Source of the DNA: DATJGF01 sp035495315
Lineage (GTDB): Bacteria; Verrucomicrobiota; Verrucomicrobiia; Limisphaerales; UBA8199
NCBI GenBank assembly: GCA_035495315.1
Contig: DATJGF010000136.1
Span: forward strand, 1-25,920
DNA length: 25,920 nt
Direction: 5' to 3'
The notes below the pieces were generated by a model. It made no database searches and was not told the DNA's origin. It saw nothing but the letters and a program-made list of their open reading frames with translations. This document shows positions 8,179-17,600 of this stretch, in pieces (the first letter of the stretch is position 1; each line of letters begins with the position of its first letter). The position numbers and the translations under genes were made by a program.

Positions 8179-9384
8179 TTATTTGAGTTTCAGGGTTGTG
8201 GGGATGGGGGGCGCGGTGGCGGCGCGGGAGTCCTGGCCGCTGCGCATCCGCAATGAGTTCATGTTGTGAGTGGATTCGCCACGTGATTTCTTGATATTAT
8301 CAATCCCGCGCATGACGGGTCCGCGTTTGGTGCAGTACAGCAGGGCGGTTTCTTCGCTGACTTTGCCTTGCTCGTAAGCTTCCAAGGCCGAGTAATCAAA
8401 CGTGCGCCAACCGAACGGCTGACTGGCTTCGACGATCTCATAAAAGCTTTTACCTTCGCTTTCTCCGAGGCGGATGGTTTCCTGGGTGCGGAGGTTTGAG
8501 CCCATGATTTCCAGCAAGGCATAGCGGCCACCTTCGAGTCGCGGCACGAGGCGCTGACTGACGACCCAGCGGAGCGTATCGGCCAGGCGCGCGCGAATCT
8601 GCTCTTGTTCCTCGGTTTCGAACATACCGAGGATACGGTTGATGGTTTGGCCGGCGTCGATCGTGTGGAGAGTGCTGAGTACGAGATGACCGGTTTCGGC
8701 GGCGCTCAAAGCGATTTTGACGGTCTCGCGATCGCGCATTTCGCCGACGAGAATCACCTTGGGCGCCTGGCGCAGAGCGGCGCGCAAGCCGTTAGAAAAG
8801 GTATCGAAGTCAGTCCCGAGTTCGCGTTGGTTGAAGGTGGCAACATCGTGCGGGTGAACGAACTCAACCGGGTCCTCGAGGGTTATGATGTGGACGGGTT
8901 TGGTATGGTTGATTTCGTTGAGGACAGCGGCGAGGGTGGTTGACTTGCCTGACCCCGTCGCTCCGGTAACGAGCACCAGGCCGGTTTTCTCGCGCGGGAT
9001 TTGCCTGATGATGTCGGGGAATTTCAACCACTCGAGCGTCGGGATGATGGTGTTGAGTTTCCGAAGGACGATCGAGTAATTGCCGCGCTGGGAAAAGATG
9101 TTAATACGGAATCGGGCTTTGTCGGTGAGGGTATAGGCGGTGTCGCATGAACCGCGACGGAGCAGGTCAGTGATATGCCACTGATTATCGCCCATGAGAT
9201 TGAGGGCGACCATTTCTGTTTGAAACGGCGTCAGACTGTCAATCGTGGTGTCGATATTGACGGATTTCAGGTTCCCGACGGCCTCGACCTGGAGGGGCTT
9301 ATCAACGGTGAACAGCAAGTCGGAAACCTCCGGCTGGGAGTCCAGCATGGTGGTCAGGATATAGTCGAGTTCGGGGCGGCGCAT
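8179..9384 (-). CDS. PilT/PilU-like type IV pilus retraction ATPase (second copy)
   Basis: The protein has 401 residues. The N-terminal PAS-like domain is followed by the RecA-type ATPase core: Walker A GATGSGKST (141-149), Asp box ITLEDPVEFVH, Walker B VILVGEMRDRETV and His box GHLVLSTLHT. This is the GspE/PilT hexameric ATPase family, in the retraction branch. A C-terminal tail of about 40 residues, rich in Ser, Arg and Thr, lies beyond the ATPase core. It begins 3 bp after the stop of the upstream pilT gene. Tandem pilT-pilU pairs are common; this copy is the more divergent and longer, so PilU-like is the better guess. Assignment to twitching motility is from family knowledge; no pilin genes are in the window. 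Confidence 0.93.
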   Translation of the reverse strand: MRRPELDYILTTMLDSQPEVSDLLFTVDKPLQVEAVGNLKSVNIDTTIDSLTPFQTEMVALNLMGDNQWHITDLLRRGSCDTAYTLTDKARFRINIFSQRGNYSIVLRKLNTIIPTLEWLKFPDIIRQIPREKTGLVLVTGATGSGKSTTLAAVLNEINHTKPVHIITLEDPVEFVHPHDVATFNQRELGTDFDTFSNGLRAALRQAPKVILVGEMRDRETVKIALSAAETGHLVLSTLHTIDAGQTINRILGMFETEEQEQIRARLADTLRWVVSQRLVPRLEGGRYALLEIMGSNLRTQETIRLGESEGKSFYEIVEASQPFGWRTFDYSALEAYEQGKVSEETALLYCTKRGPVMRGIDNIKKSRGESTHNMNSLRMRSGQDSRAATAPPIPTTLKLK

Positions 9385-9387
9385 AAA

Positions 9388-10482
9388 TCAGTTGTCGTCT
9401 TCTTCCGGCGGGTGAGGCAGGAAGCTGCGGAATTTCTTTTTGTCGATGGACTTGTCGTAGGCTTCTTCGGGGGCGATGCGCTTCATGCGCAAATGTTCGA
9501 GGATAGCGTCATCCAAAGGTTGGTTGCCGAGTTTCTTGCCGACCTGGATCATGCCTGGGATTTGATGGGTTTTACCTTCACGGACCAGGTTGGCGATAGC
9601 AGTGGTGAACACCAGGATTTCGAGCGCGGCCACCCGACCTTTTTTATCGATACGTTTGAAAAGGTTTTGAGCGATAACCCCCTTCAACGCTTCGGAGAGG
9701 GTAGCGCGAATCTTATTCTGCTGCTCCGCGGGGAAGACGTCGATGATACGATCAACGGTTTTGGCGGCGCTGGGAGTGTGCAAGGTGCCCAGGACCAGGT
9801 GACCGGTGCTGGCGGCGACCAGCGCGAGTTCAATGGTCTCCAGGTCACGCAATTCACCGACCAGGATGATGTCGGGGTCTTCGCGCAACGCGCCACGCAG
9901 AGCCGAGGCAAACGATTTGGTATGGACGCCGATTTCGCGATGATTGACGAGGCAATTCTTGCTTTCGTGCACGAACTCGATCGGGTCTTCGACGGTGATG
10001 ATATGGTCGCGGCGATTTTTATTAGCATAGTCGACCATGGCCGCGAGGGTAGTGGACTTACCCGAGCCGGTGGGACCCGTCACGACAACCAAACCGCGGT
10101 GCAGCATCGAGAACTTCTTTAATACGGCCGGCAAAGGTGCATCGAACTTCTCGAAATCCTCGAAGGAGAGCACTTTGCTCGGAATTTGGCGGAAAACGGC
10201 CGCGATGCCATACTTCTGGTTGAAGAAGTTCGCGCGAAACCGTGAGATGTTGGGTATCTCGTAGCCGAAATCAACGTCGCCGGTTTCTTCAAAGACCTTG
10301 ATTTTGTATTCCGGCGCGATTTCATAGAGCATCTTTTTGAGCTCATCATTTTCGAGCGGCGGGTGATCGACCCGCTGGAGTTCGCCGTTGATGCGCAGCA
10401 TCGGGTTATTCCCGGAGGAGAGGTGCAGGTCCGAAGCTTTTTGCTCGAACATCAAATTGAAGAATGCGTCGATCTTCGCCAT
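9388..10482 (-). CDS. pilT: PilT twitching-motility ATPase
   Basis: The 364-residue protein has the usual PilT length. It starts MAKIDAFFNLMFEQKASDLH with the typical SDLHLSSG motif. Walker A is GPTGSGKST (136-144), Asp box ITVEDPIEFVHE, Walker B DIILVGELRD (204-213) and His box GHLVLGTLHT. PilT powers pilus disassembly and retraction at the inner-membrane base. The frame stays open upstream to 10797, but the extra residues contain translated heptamer repeat and overlap the divergent methyltransferase, so the ATG at 10482 is preferred. No strong Shine-Dalgarno is visible. It is the first gene of the three-gene operon. Confidence 0.95.
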   Translation of the reverse strand: MAKIDAFFNLMFEQKASDLHLSSGNNPMLRINGELQRVDHPPLENDELKKMLYEIAPEYKIKVFEETGDVDFGYEIPNISRFRANFFNQKYGIAAVFRQIPSKVLSFEDFEKFDAPLPAVLKKFSMLHRGLVVVTGPTGSGKSTTLAAMVDYANKNRRDHIITVEDPIEFVHESKNCLVNHREIGVHTKSFASALRGALREDPDIILVGELRDLETIELALVAASTGHLVLGTLHTPSAAKTVDRIIDVFPAEQQNKIRATLSEALKGVIAQNLFKRIDKKGRVAALEILVFTTAIANLVREGKTHQIPGMIQVGKKLGNQPLDDAILEHLRMKRIAPEEAYDKSIDKKKFRSFLPHPPEEDDN

Positions 10483-10530
10483 AAACGTAATACCATCTGG
10501 GGGCCGTGTAGCTAAATCCGCACCACCCGT

Positions 10531-11739
10531 TTGAGCGTGAGTCAACTGAGCGAAAAAATAGCCGCCGAAATACGAATGCACGGGGCAATCCCCTTTACCC
10601 GATTCATGGATTTGGCCCTTTATTGTCCTGTTTATGGATATTATGAAAAGGAAGGAGACACGATCGGGCGCGGCGGCGATTTTTTTACGAATGTGAGCGT
10701 CGGGACTCTCTTCGGAGAATTGTTGGCGAGGCAATTTGCGGAGTGGCTGAAAGGGAGCCAAAAGTCCAAAGTCCAAAGTCCAAAGTCCAAAGTCCAAGCG
10801 CTACGGGAAGAAATTGGGACAGAGGAAGTGGGCGAGGCCGGCCAAGAGCAGCTGCAAATTGTGGAGGCGGGAGCGCACCGGGGCACGTTGGCAGTGGACA
10901 TATTGTCCTGGATGCGGGAGAACCGGCCGACCCTATTCGAGCGTCTGGAGTACTGGATAATCGAGCCGTCGTTGCGACGGCAGGAATGGCAGAGCAAAAC
11001 GTTGGCTGGATTTTCCGGGCAGGTGCACTGGGCGAGCCAGTTTAAGGAAATGCGAACCGGCGAAAAAGGCGGACGCGTCGGGAAAGCGATCCGTGGAATA
11101 ATTTTTTGCAACGAATTGCTTGACGCGATGCCGATCCGGCGTTTTGGCTGGGATGCCTCCCGGCGAGTTTGGTTTGAATGGGGTGTGGCTTTCGAACGGG
11201 AGTGCTTTGTTTGGACGAGGATGCCGTTGGCTGAAACTGCTGGCGACCTGCTTGCGCTTAAAGCCGAAATGACCGGTTTGCGTGATGTATTGCCGGATGG
11301 GTTTACGATCGAAAGCTGCCCGGCTGCAGTGCGATGGTGGGCCGAGGCAGCGGAATGTCTGGCGGCAGGGAAGATACTCGCGATTGATTACGGTTTTACC
11401 GACGAAGAGCTTTTGAGGCCTGAGAGGAGAAATGGCACCGTGCGTGCCTACCGCGGGCACCATTTGAGCGACGATGTTTTAGCCGATCCGGGACAGCAGG
11501 ACCTCACTGCTCATGTCAACTTTAGTGCGATTCAAAGGGCTGGAGAATCGGCTGGCTTACGAACCGATGCGCTGCAGTATCAGTCACAATTCCTCATCTC
11601 CTTGCTTGAAAAGACGATGGTTGATTTGAGCTCCGATCGTGTCCAACAGTTTCAGACCTTGACTCACCCGGAACATTTAGGCCGGGCTTTTCGTGTTCTG
11701 GTTCAGGCTCGGGACTGGAGTTTGCAGGCCTTAGCCTGA
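10531..11739 (+). CDS. SAM-dependent methyltransferase, MidA/COG1565 family
   Basis: The protein has 402 residues. Family signatures are IPFTRFMDLALYCPVYGYYE, the GRGGDFFTNVSVGTLFGELL block, the EAGAHRGTLAVDIL SAM-binding loop and FCNELLDAMP. Eukaryotic relatives (NDUFAF7) methylate an arginine of mitochondrial complex I; bacterial substrates are unknown. The first in-frame start is TTG at 10531 and a GTG at 10537 gives MSQLSEK; neither has a clear ribosome-binding site. Only 48 bp separate it from the divergent pilT start, so the promoters must overlap. Codons 77-88 are a translated 7-bp tandem repeat (QKSKVQSPKSKVQ) lying between two conserved blocks. Confidence 0.9.
   Translation: MSVSQLSEKIAAEIRMHGAIPFTRFMDLALYCPVYGYYEKEGDTIGRGGDFFTNVSVGTLFGELLARQFAEWLKGSQKSKVQSPKSKVQALREEIGTEEVGEAGQEQLQIVEAGAHRGTLAVDILSWMRENRPTLFERLEYWIIEPSLRRQEWQSKTLAGFSGQVHWASQFKEMRTGEKGGRVGKAIRGIIFCNELLDAMPIRRFGWDASRRVWFEWGVAFERECFVWTRMPLAETAGDLLALKAEMTGLRDVLPDGFTIESCPAAVRWWAEAAECLAAGKILAIDYGFTDEELLRPERRNGTVRAYRGHHLSDDVLADPGQQDLTAHVNFSAIQRAGESAGLRTDALQYQSQFLISLLEKTMVDLSSDRVQQFQTLTHPEHLGRAFRVLVQARDWSLQALA
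10761..10795. repeat. Heptanucleotide tandem repeat (aaagtcc x5) within a coding sequence
   Basis: Five perfect copies of aaagtcc occupy 35 bp. The unit length is not a multiple of three, so gain or loss of one or two copies would shift the reading frame of the MidA-type methyltransferase. It lies early in the gene, between the GDFFTN block and the SAM-binding loop. Confidence 0.97.
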
Positions 11740-11954
11740 GGGAAAGACGGCAAGCACTCACTGCCACCCCTCCGCAAAAGCCGCGTCCGCCAATGCACTT
11801 CAACTCCACCGATGGCCATTCCTTTTGCCATTCGCATCTCCCTTGAAAAAAACCGTGGAACCCGGATCTCCGATTGTCAACCAAACACGCTTAAGGATTA
11901 CATGCGCCTGGCAGCGCGTGAAATTGTCGCAGGAATCCTCCGGAACCCCAGCGA

Positions 11955-12713
11955 TTAGGCGTTGGACGGGAAACGGAACTCATAATTCAAAATGGAGAGG
12001 CAATAGAGGGCGGCGGTTTCGGTACGGAGGACCAAAGGACCCAAAGTAACCGGGCAAGCTCCGGATTTCTGGATCAGGTCAACTTCCTCAAGAGTGAAAT
12101 CTCCCTCCGGTCCGATCCAGATACAGGCGGAGCTTGGGACTCTGGCGAATTTGCGGAAAAACTCGTTGAAACATTCGCGGGGATGGCGGGCGCCAGGCTG
12201 AAGTGAGCCGACGATAGCGCATTCGAACGTGTTTGCTTTTTGGACGAGTTGCTGAGGAGTCAAGGGCGAGCTGACGTGGGGCAGCCATGGCGAGCCGCAT
12301 TGCTTAACCGCTTCAATGGCGATCGCTTGCCATTTTTGGCGTTTATTCGCGCCGTCTTTTGCGTCCAGCTGCACGATGACGCGCTCGGACAAGAGAGGTA
12401 CGATTTGGCTGACGCCGAGTTCTGTCGCTTTCTGGACGATGGATTCGAAGAGCTTACCCTTGGGCAAGGCCTGGGCCAAAGTAATTCGACAAGGAGGAGG
12501 GGGAATATCGCGTTTTTCTTGAACCGCCAACTGCAGTTGTTGACGGTTGGCGGCGATGACTTCACAAAAGAATTCCCCGCCGGATCCATTCAGGACAATC
12601 ACGCGTTCGCCAGTGCGAATGCGCAGAACATCCAACGCATGGTGGGCCTCGCGGCCTTCGAGGGTCAGGAGGTCACCTCGGCACCGCTCGGCGGGTAGGT
12701 AGAAACGGTACAT
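11955..12713 (-). CDS. rsmE: 16S rRNA m3U1498 methyltransferase RsmE
   Basis: The 252-residue protein is of normal RsmE length. An N-terminal PUA-like domain starts MYRFYLPAERC and includes EGREAHHALDVLRIRTGE. The SPOUT domain has LPKGKLFESIVQKATELGV, WIGPEGDFTLEEVDLI and the knot motif LGPLVLRTETAALYCLSIL that binds SAM. It methylates N3 of U1498 in helix 44 of 16S rRNA. It lies 70 bp after dnaJ on the same strand, a neighbourhood common in bacteria. The 215 bp between it and the convergent methyltransferase gene hold nothing I recognise. Confidence 0.95.
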   Translation of the reverse strand: MYRFYLPAERCRGDLLTLEGREAHHALDVLRIRTGERVIVLNGSGGEFFCEVIAANRQQLQLAVQEKRDIPPPPCRITLAQALPKGKLFESIVQKATELGVSQIVPLLSERVIVQLDAKDGANKRQKWQAIAIEAVKQCGSPWLPHVSSPLTPQQLVQKANTFECAIVGSLQPGARHPRECFNEFFRKFARVPSSACIWIGPEGDFTLEEVDLIQKSGACPVTLGPLVLRTETAALYCLSILNYEFRFPSNA

Positions 12714-12783
12714 TGGATGGAATGGTGACTAAAGCGGTCAAAGGCAGTAGAACTCTTAACCCGAATTCCATGTACCAGTCGAT

Positions 12784-13914
12784 TTACTGGAACAGCTTCT
12801 TAGCTTTATCGAGGAAGCTTTGGCTAATGGGGCTTTCTTTGCCGTTACAGAGCTGAGCAAATTCTTCGAGCTTGGTTCGTTGGGGGGCGGTCAAGTGGGT
12901 GGGCACCTCGACATTGATGCGCACATGGAGGTCACCGTGTCCGTAGCCCTGGATATTTTTTACGCCTTTGCCTTTGAGACGGAAGACCGTGCCGGATTGT
13001 GTGCCTGCAGGGACTTTGAGGGAAGCCTTGCCATTCAAGGTGGGTACGTCGATATCGGCTCCCAGGGCAGCCTGGACGAAACTGACTGGCACGTCGCATA
13101 ACAGGTCATCACCGTCACGTTGGAAGATTTCATGCGGCCTGACGTGGATGACCACATAGAGGTCGCCGCTCGGTCCACCCCGCCAGCCGGCCTCTCCATT
13201 ACCCGAGGAACGCAAGCGCGCGCCTGTATCGACCCCGGCGGGGATCCGCAATTTGATTTTGGAGGTTTTTTCGCGGCGACCGTTACCGCGGCAGCTTTTG
13301 CAGGGTTTATCCAGGATTCGCCCGGCGCCCTGACAATGGGGGCAAGTCTGGGCAATGCTGAAGATGCCGCGTGAGCTGATGACCTGGCCGCGGCCACCAC
13401 ACGTAGGACAGGTGCGGGCTTGAGAACCGGCCTCAGCACCGGTGCCGTCGCAGACGTCGCAGCGTTCCGGTTTGGTGATGGAAATCTCCCTTTCGCACCC
13501 GTGCGCGGCTTCTTCGAAAGTAATTTCCATGTCATACCGCAAATCATCGCCGCGATGGGGCTGCCCGGGCTCCTGCTGGTGACCGCCTCCAAACAGGTCG
13601 TCGAAGATGCCGCCGCCTCCGAAAACCTCGCGGAAAACGTCGAAGGGATCGTGGAAACCGCCGCTGCGTCCAAAGCCGCTGCTGCGGCGGTCGAACGCGG
13701 CATGCCCATATTGATCGTAGAGTGCTCGTTTTTGCGGATCGCTCAAGACCTCATAGGCCTCGCCTAATTCCTTGAACTTTTCTTCCGCGGATTTATCTCC
13801 CGGATTTTTGTCCGGGTGGTATTTGACGGCGGACTTGCGGTAAGCTTTTTTGATTTCCTCTTCGGAAGCCCCTTTGGCCAGGCCGAGGACCTCGTAGTAG
13901 TCGCGCTTGGTCAT
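12784..13914 (-). CDS. dnaJ: Chaperone protein DnaJ
   Basis: The 376-residue protein is a full type I DnaJ. The J domain (1-70) carries HPD at 33-35 in YHPDKNPGD. A Gly/Phe-rich region follows (FGRSGGFHDPFDVFREVFGG). The zinc-binding region has four CxxCxGxG-type repeats: CDVCDGTG, CPTCGGRG, CPHCQGAG and CKSCRGNG. The C-terminal substrate-binding domain is complete. It stimulates DnaK ATPase and delivers substrates. It starts 7 bp after the grpE stop, so the two form an operon; dnaK is not in the window. Confidence 0.97.
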   Translation of the reverse strand: MTKRDYYEVLGLAKGASEEEIKKAYRKSAVKYHPDKNPGDKSAEEKFKELGEAYEVLSDPQKRALYDQYGHAAFDRRSSGFGRSGGFHDPFDVFREVFGGGGIFDDLFGGGHQQEPGQPHRGDDLRYDMEITFEEAAHGCEREISITKPERCDVCDGTGAEAGSQARTCPTCGGRGQVISSRGIFSIAQTCPHCQGAGRILDKPCKSCRGNGRREKTSKIKLRIPAGVDTGARLRSSGNGEAGWRGGPSGDLYVVIHVRPHEIFQRDGDDLLCDVPVSFVQAALGADIDVPTLNGKASLKVPAGTQSGTVFRLKGKGVKNIQGYGHGDLHVRINVEVPTHLTAPQRTKLEEFAQLCNGKESPISQSFLDKAKKLFQ

Positions 13915-13921
13915 GAAAGGG

Positions 13922-14491
13922 TTAGGAACCCGCCTTGGGCGGTTTAGCGACCACTACGGATGCCGGACGGAGGAGCCGATCGCGCAGCTTATATCCTTTG
14001 CGCAGCTGCTCGGCGACATGATCCTCAGGCACGTCGGTGGTTTCTTTTTGGGAAACGGCTTCATGCAAATTGGGATCAAATGGCTTGCTGGCGGCATTGA
14101 TCTCCTCCAACCCTGCTTCGGCTAAGGTAGATTTCAGCTGTTGATAAACCATGTTAATTCCGGCCACTAAGGACTGCTGCGAATCACCCTGTGCATTTTG
14201 TGTTGCGGCCAGTGCCATGTCCAACGCGTCCAGGACCGTGATCAATTTGCTGATGAGATTCTCGTTAGCAAATTTTATCGCGTCCTGTTTTTCACGGGCA
14301 GCCCGCTTTTTATAATTGTCGAAATCGGCGGTGGTGCGCAACAAACGGTCCCAGTTTTCGTCAGCCTTGGCGGCACGCTGCTTAAGCTCGTCCAATTGTT
14401 CCGGGGTAATAGTGGCAACTTCGACTGGAACCACTGGCTCGGCAGTTTCCTGTTCCTTTTCCGTTTCCAAATCGCTCTCTTTCATGATCAC
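13922..14491 (-). CDS. grpE: GrpE nucleotide exchange factor
   Basis: The protein has 189 residues. An acidic N-terminal tail leads into a long helix (TPEQLDELKQRAAKADENWD) and the typical RTTADFDNYKKRA segment. The C-terminal beta domain contains FDPNLHEAVSQ and LRDRLLRPASVVV. GrpE releases ADP from DnaK. The first start is GTG at 14491; an ATG two codons later (14485) gives MKESDLE and is equally likely. It is the first gene of grpE-dnaJ-rsmE. Confidence 0.96.
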   Translation of the reverse strand: MIMKESDLETEKEQETAEPVVPVEVATITPEQLDELKQRAAKADENWDRLLRTTADFDNYKKRAAREKQDAIKFANENLISKLITVLDALDMALAATQNAQGDSQQSLVAGINMVYQQLKSTLAEAGLEEINAASKPFDPNLHEAVSQKETTDVPEDHVAEQLRKGYKLRDRLLRPASVVVAKPPKAGS

Positions 14492-14539
14492 AATTAATTC
14501 TGGAATACCAACTTGTGTGCATTCAGTACCAGACCCGTT

Positions 14540-14568
14540 AGAATAGACGATTGTTTGACCGAGGGCAA
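14540..14568 (-). promoter_or_regulatory. Putative sigma-70-type promoter for grpE-dnaJ
   Basis: On the minus strand TTGCCC (14563-14568) and TATTCT (14540-14545) are separated by 17 bp, about 50 bp upstream of the grpE start. No CIRCE inverted repeat (TTAGCACTC-N9-GAGTGCTAA) is visible here, so HrcA control is not supported. Confidence 0.4.
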
Positions 14569-14599
14569 CTTCTGGTTCGGGTTATGGGCTGTTTCCCAG

Positions 14600-14630
14600 G
14601 CAGGAACTCGGGTCAATTACCGATTCCTGC
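14600..14630 (-). terminator. Hairpin downstream of the DUF2723 gene
   Basis: On the minus strand gcaggaatcgg and cccgagttcctgc pair into a stem of about 11 bp with one bulge and an AT-rich loop. It begins about 24 nt after the stop codon and before the grpE promoter. No U-tract follows, so it may be a transcript-end stabiliser or a weak terminator. Confidence 0.35.
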
Positions 14631-14653
14631 GGAGAATTAATCGTGTACTCGAG

Positions 14654-17600
14654 CTATTTGGCTCCCACCAACTGCTTAAACTCGGCCATTTGGCGCAATC
14701 CGGCGAACCGCTGGTCGGTCCTGGCTTCGGTGCCCAGGTCGCGAGCTTTGGGGTCCTGTTGACGGCGTTGATTGCTGAGGGTGACGGCTCGGCGCAGGTC
14801 CTGGATTGCTTCGGTAGGTTTATCCAGGCTGGCTTTGAGGGAGGCCAGGTCGTACCAGGCTTCCGCTGAATCAGGGACTAGCTTAACGAGCTTTTCGAGG
14901 GTGGACTCGAGCTTTTGGTAATTAAGCATCGAGGCATATTGTTGTGCGACCTGCAGCGTGGCGGCGGCGTCGACATTCGAAGAATTGAGGATCTGATCGA
15001 GCACCTGGGAAGCGAGTTCGGGTTTGCGCAAGTCACGGCAAGCCTCGGCATAACCAAGGCCGGCGGAGAGGTTGGCGGGGTTGGTGCGGAATTGCGCCTG
15101 CAGTTTATCAGCGGTGGTTTGCAATTTGGAGGATGCCTGAATGCTCGAATAGGCCTGCACGAGCGCCCGGAACGCGTTGACATCGGCATGCGGACTGTTC
15201 AATACGTGGTCCAAAGTTTCGATGGCTCGATCGGTTTGGGCCAATTGCAGATAGCTGCTGGCCAGGTTGAAGGCCGCTTGGAAATCATCGGGATTAGCTT
15301 TGAGAGCCTGTTCCATTTGTGTTGGATTGAATGCAGCACGCTGTTTTTTTGCGTCCTGAAGGCGGTTAACCAGGTCTACAAAGCCACCGTTGTAGGGGTC
15401 GAGCTTTTGGCAGGTTGCGGCGATGGTAAAGGCGTCATCGAATCGCTGTTGGGTGACGAGCAGGTTGGCGTACCGGAATACGGCTTCAGGGCTGTAAGGG
15501 CAAAAGGCGAAGGCCTGTCGAAAGGCGAAATCAGCTTCTTTGATCATCCGTTGCTGTTCGGGGCTGCCCGGCTTGGAGTTGGCAATACGCCAGTTATAGA
15601 CCCCGCCAATCGAGCTGCGCAGTTTGGAAAACGATTTTTGCGCCTGGTCATCACGGATGAACCTGCGGTCTCCGGTAAATCCTCTGAAGTCGCGTCGCAA
15701 ATAGACCTTCTCGACCCAGGCGGCGATATCTTTGACCGGGGTATCATAAGTGATCCAATTCCCAATTAGTCGTTCCGAGTATTGGGTCCAGAATTCGTGG
15801 TCGCGCCTGACCATATCTTCACTAAAGGAGGGCAGCGGTTGGCGGTTTATCTTCATGATAATGCCAAATGGGGTCAGGTGAGGGTACATCCAATCCAGGG
15901 GAAAACTTTCCTCGACGTAGAACTCGCTTTTCGGGTTGTGATCAAACATGACCTTAGTCAGGAGGCCGTTGATGGCCATAACGGCGACCTGGCCCGATAT
16001 GGAGACTCGGCCGCTATCGCGATCATATTTTACATCCTCACCCGGCTTGAGTTGGTTCAGTTGAAGTCGCCGCTGGGCGTCAGCCATGTATTCGTTGAAG
16101 CAATGCGCGGAATCCTCCGGTGTGGCGATATATATTTCGCGATCGGGGTAAACTCCTCCGAGACTTTTGGCCAACTCCTGGGGATAAGCGGCTTCGAGCA
16201 GCAGGCGGTTGAGACGAACGCGTGTATGGCTTTGCGGGCTCTGCTTAATGAATTCCTGCAAATATTCTGAGATAGCAACGGATTTAAAGCGAGCGGGGTC
16301 ATAGAGCGGAGGGGTTTTCAATAAGGCCTCGATTTCCTTGTTGAGGCTATCGAGTTGCTGCCGTGTGCGATCCGAAGTACCCCCGCTGGCGAGGTCCTGT
16401 TCCAGGGCGGCCTTTTCCGCCTGTTTTCTCGTGACTGATTTTTTAACCTTGAGTTCGCGGTCAATAATTACATTTAGATCGCGAGCGAGGCTGCTGGACA
16501 ACTGGGTTTGGCTTCCGCCACTGGCCAGGAGTTGTTGTGTTTGCGGGGAGAAATTGTCGTAAAGGAATTTCGAGACCGAATCTTGTTGAGGTCCTGGTCG
16601 GAGGCGGGCGGCAAAGGCGGGCAAATCTTTAAAATCGGCTGGATTGAACCAGGAGGTGAAGGTGCGGCGATGTTTTTCGATTTGATCTCCAAGGCCAATG
16701 AACAGGCGGTCCAGTGGCTGAACAGTCCGAGCGAGGAGATTAGTAGCGTAGTTTTCCTGTCGTTCTTTATTCGAACGGAACAGTTCCTGGAAGAAAGGCG
16801 GATCGATTTGCGTGCTGCGGTTGTATTGCGCGCGAATGTAGTCGAGGTAGGTGCCGTCAGCGAGCGCATTTTGGGTAATGAGAACGACGTCACGCCGGTC
16901 GAACATGGGATCAAACGCTGGCTGGCACTTTTGCGGTATAAAGCTGTCGCAGAAAATCATGTACGTGGGACAAAACCGCCCGGGATCGGTGCCGCCATAG
17001 AGCACCGCGTCCCTCGCCATCTCCGGGTAAAGTGGTTTGCCATCTGATCCCTTATATGGGGGAGTGAACATGTCATGACCAAAGTAATAGCCGAACCAAT
17101 GATTGCGCTGCTCGTTGTCTGACCAATGCGTCATGACGGAGTGCAAGGGCATGAGTGCAAAAACGGCGAGGGTAATGCCCAGCGGCGCACGATTGCGATA
17201 AACCAGCAGCGCGCCGACGAAGATGACCGCCATTCCAATCAGGATTAACCCGGCGTAGACGGGCAGGCCGTACTGGTCTTTGTTAGTGAAAGTTTCGCCG
17301 ACGAACTTTAACAGCGTCGAGAGGCTGACGTTGGCTCCCTCGCCGAAAAACGTCTTTTCCGTGAGGTCCGTGAACGAATAGATGGCCAAGGCGACGGCGA
17401 CGGCGCCGCCGGTGAGCCCCCAAACCCTGAAACGCTGGTAATGGGTCGCCATGTAGGCAGCGACCAAGGTCAGACCATAGCCGACCATCAAGGCGATCAA
17501 GACGTGTGAAGCGGTGAAAAAGACGCGCACGAGAGATTGTGCGGCCCGATCGGGCGGCGGATTGAGCAGGATGAGGAGCAGAACACCGAGGAAAAAGTAA

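Noticed and set aside
10483..10797. N-terminal extension of PilT to 469 residues
   Set aside because: The extra residues overlap the divergent methyltransferase gene, include translated heptamer repeat, and precede a normal PilT N-terminus at 10482.
14915..15769. 284-residue plus-strand frame opposite the DUF2723 gene
   Set aside because: It is an antisense shadow of a long gene of high GC third-position bias; no recognisable motif.
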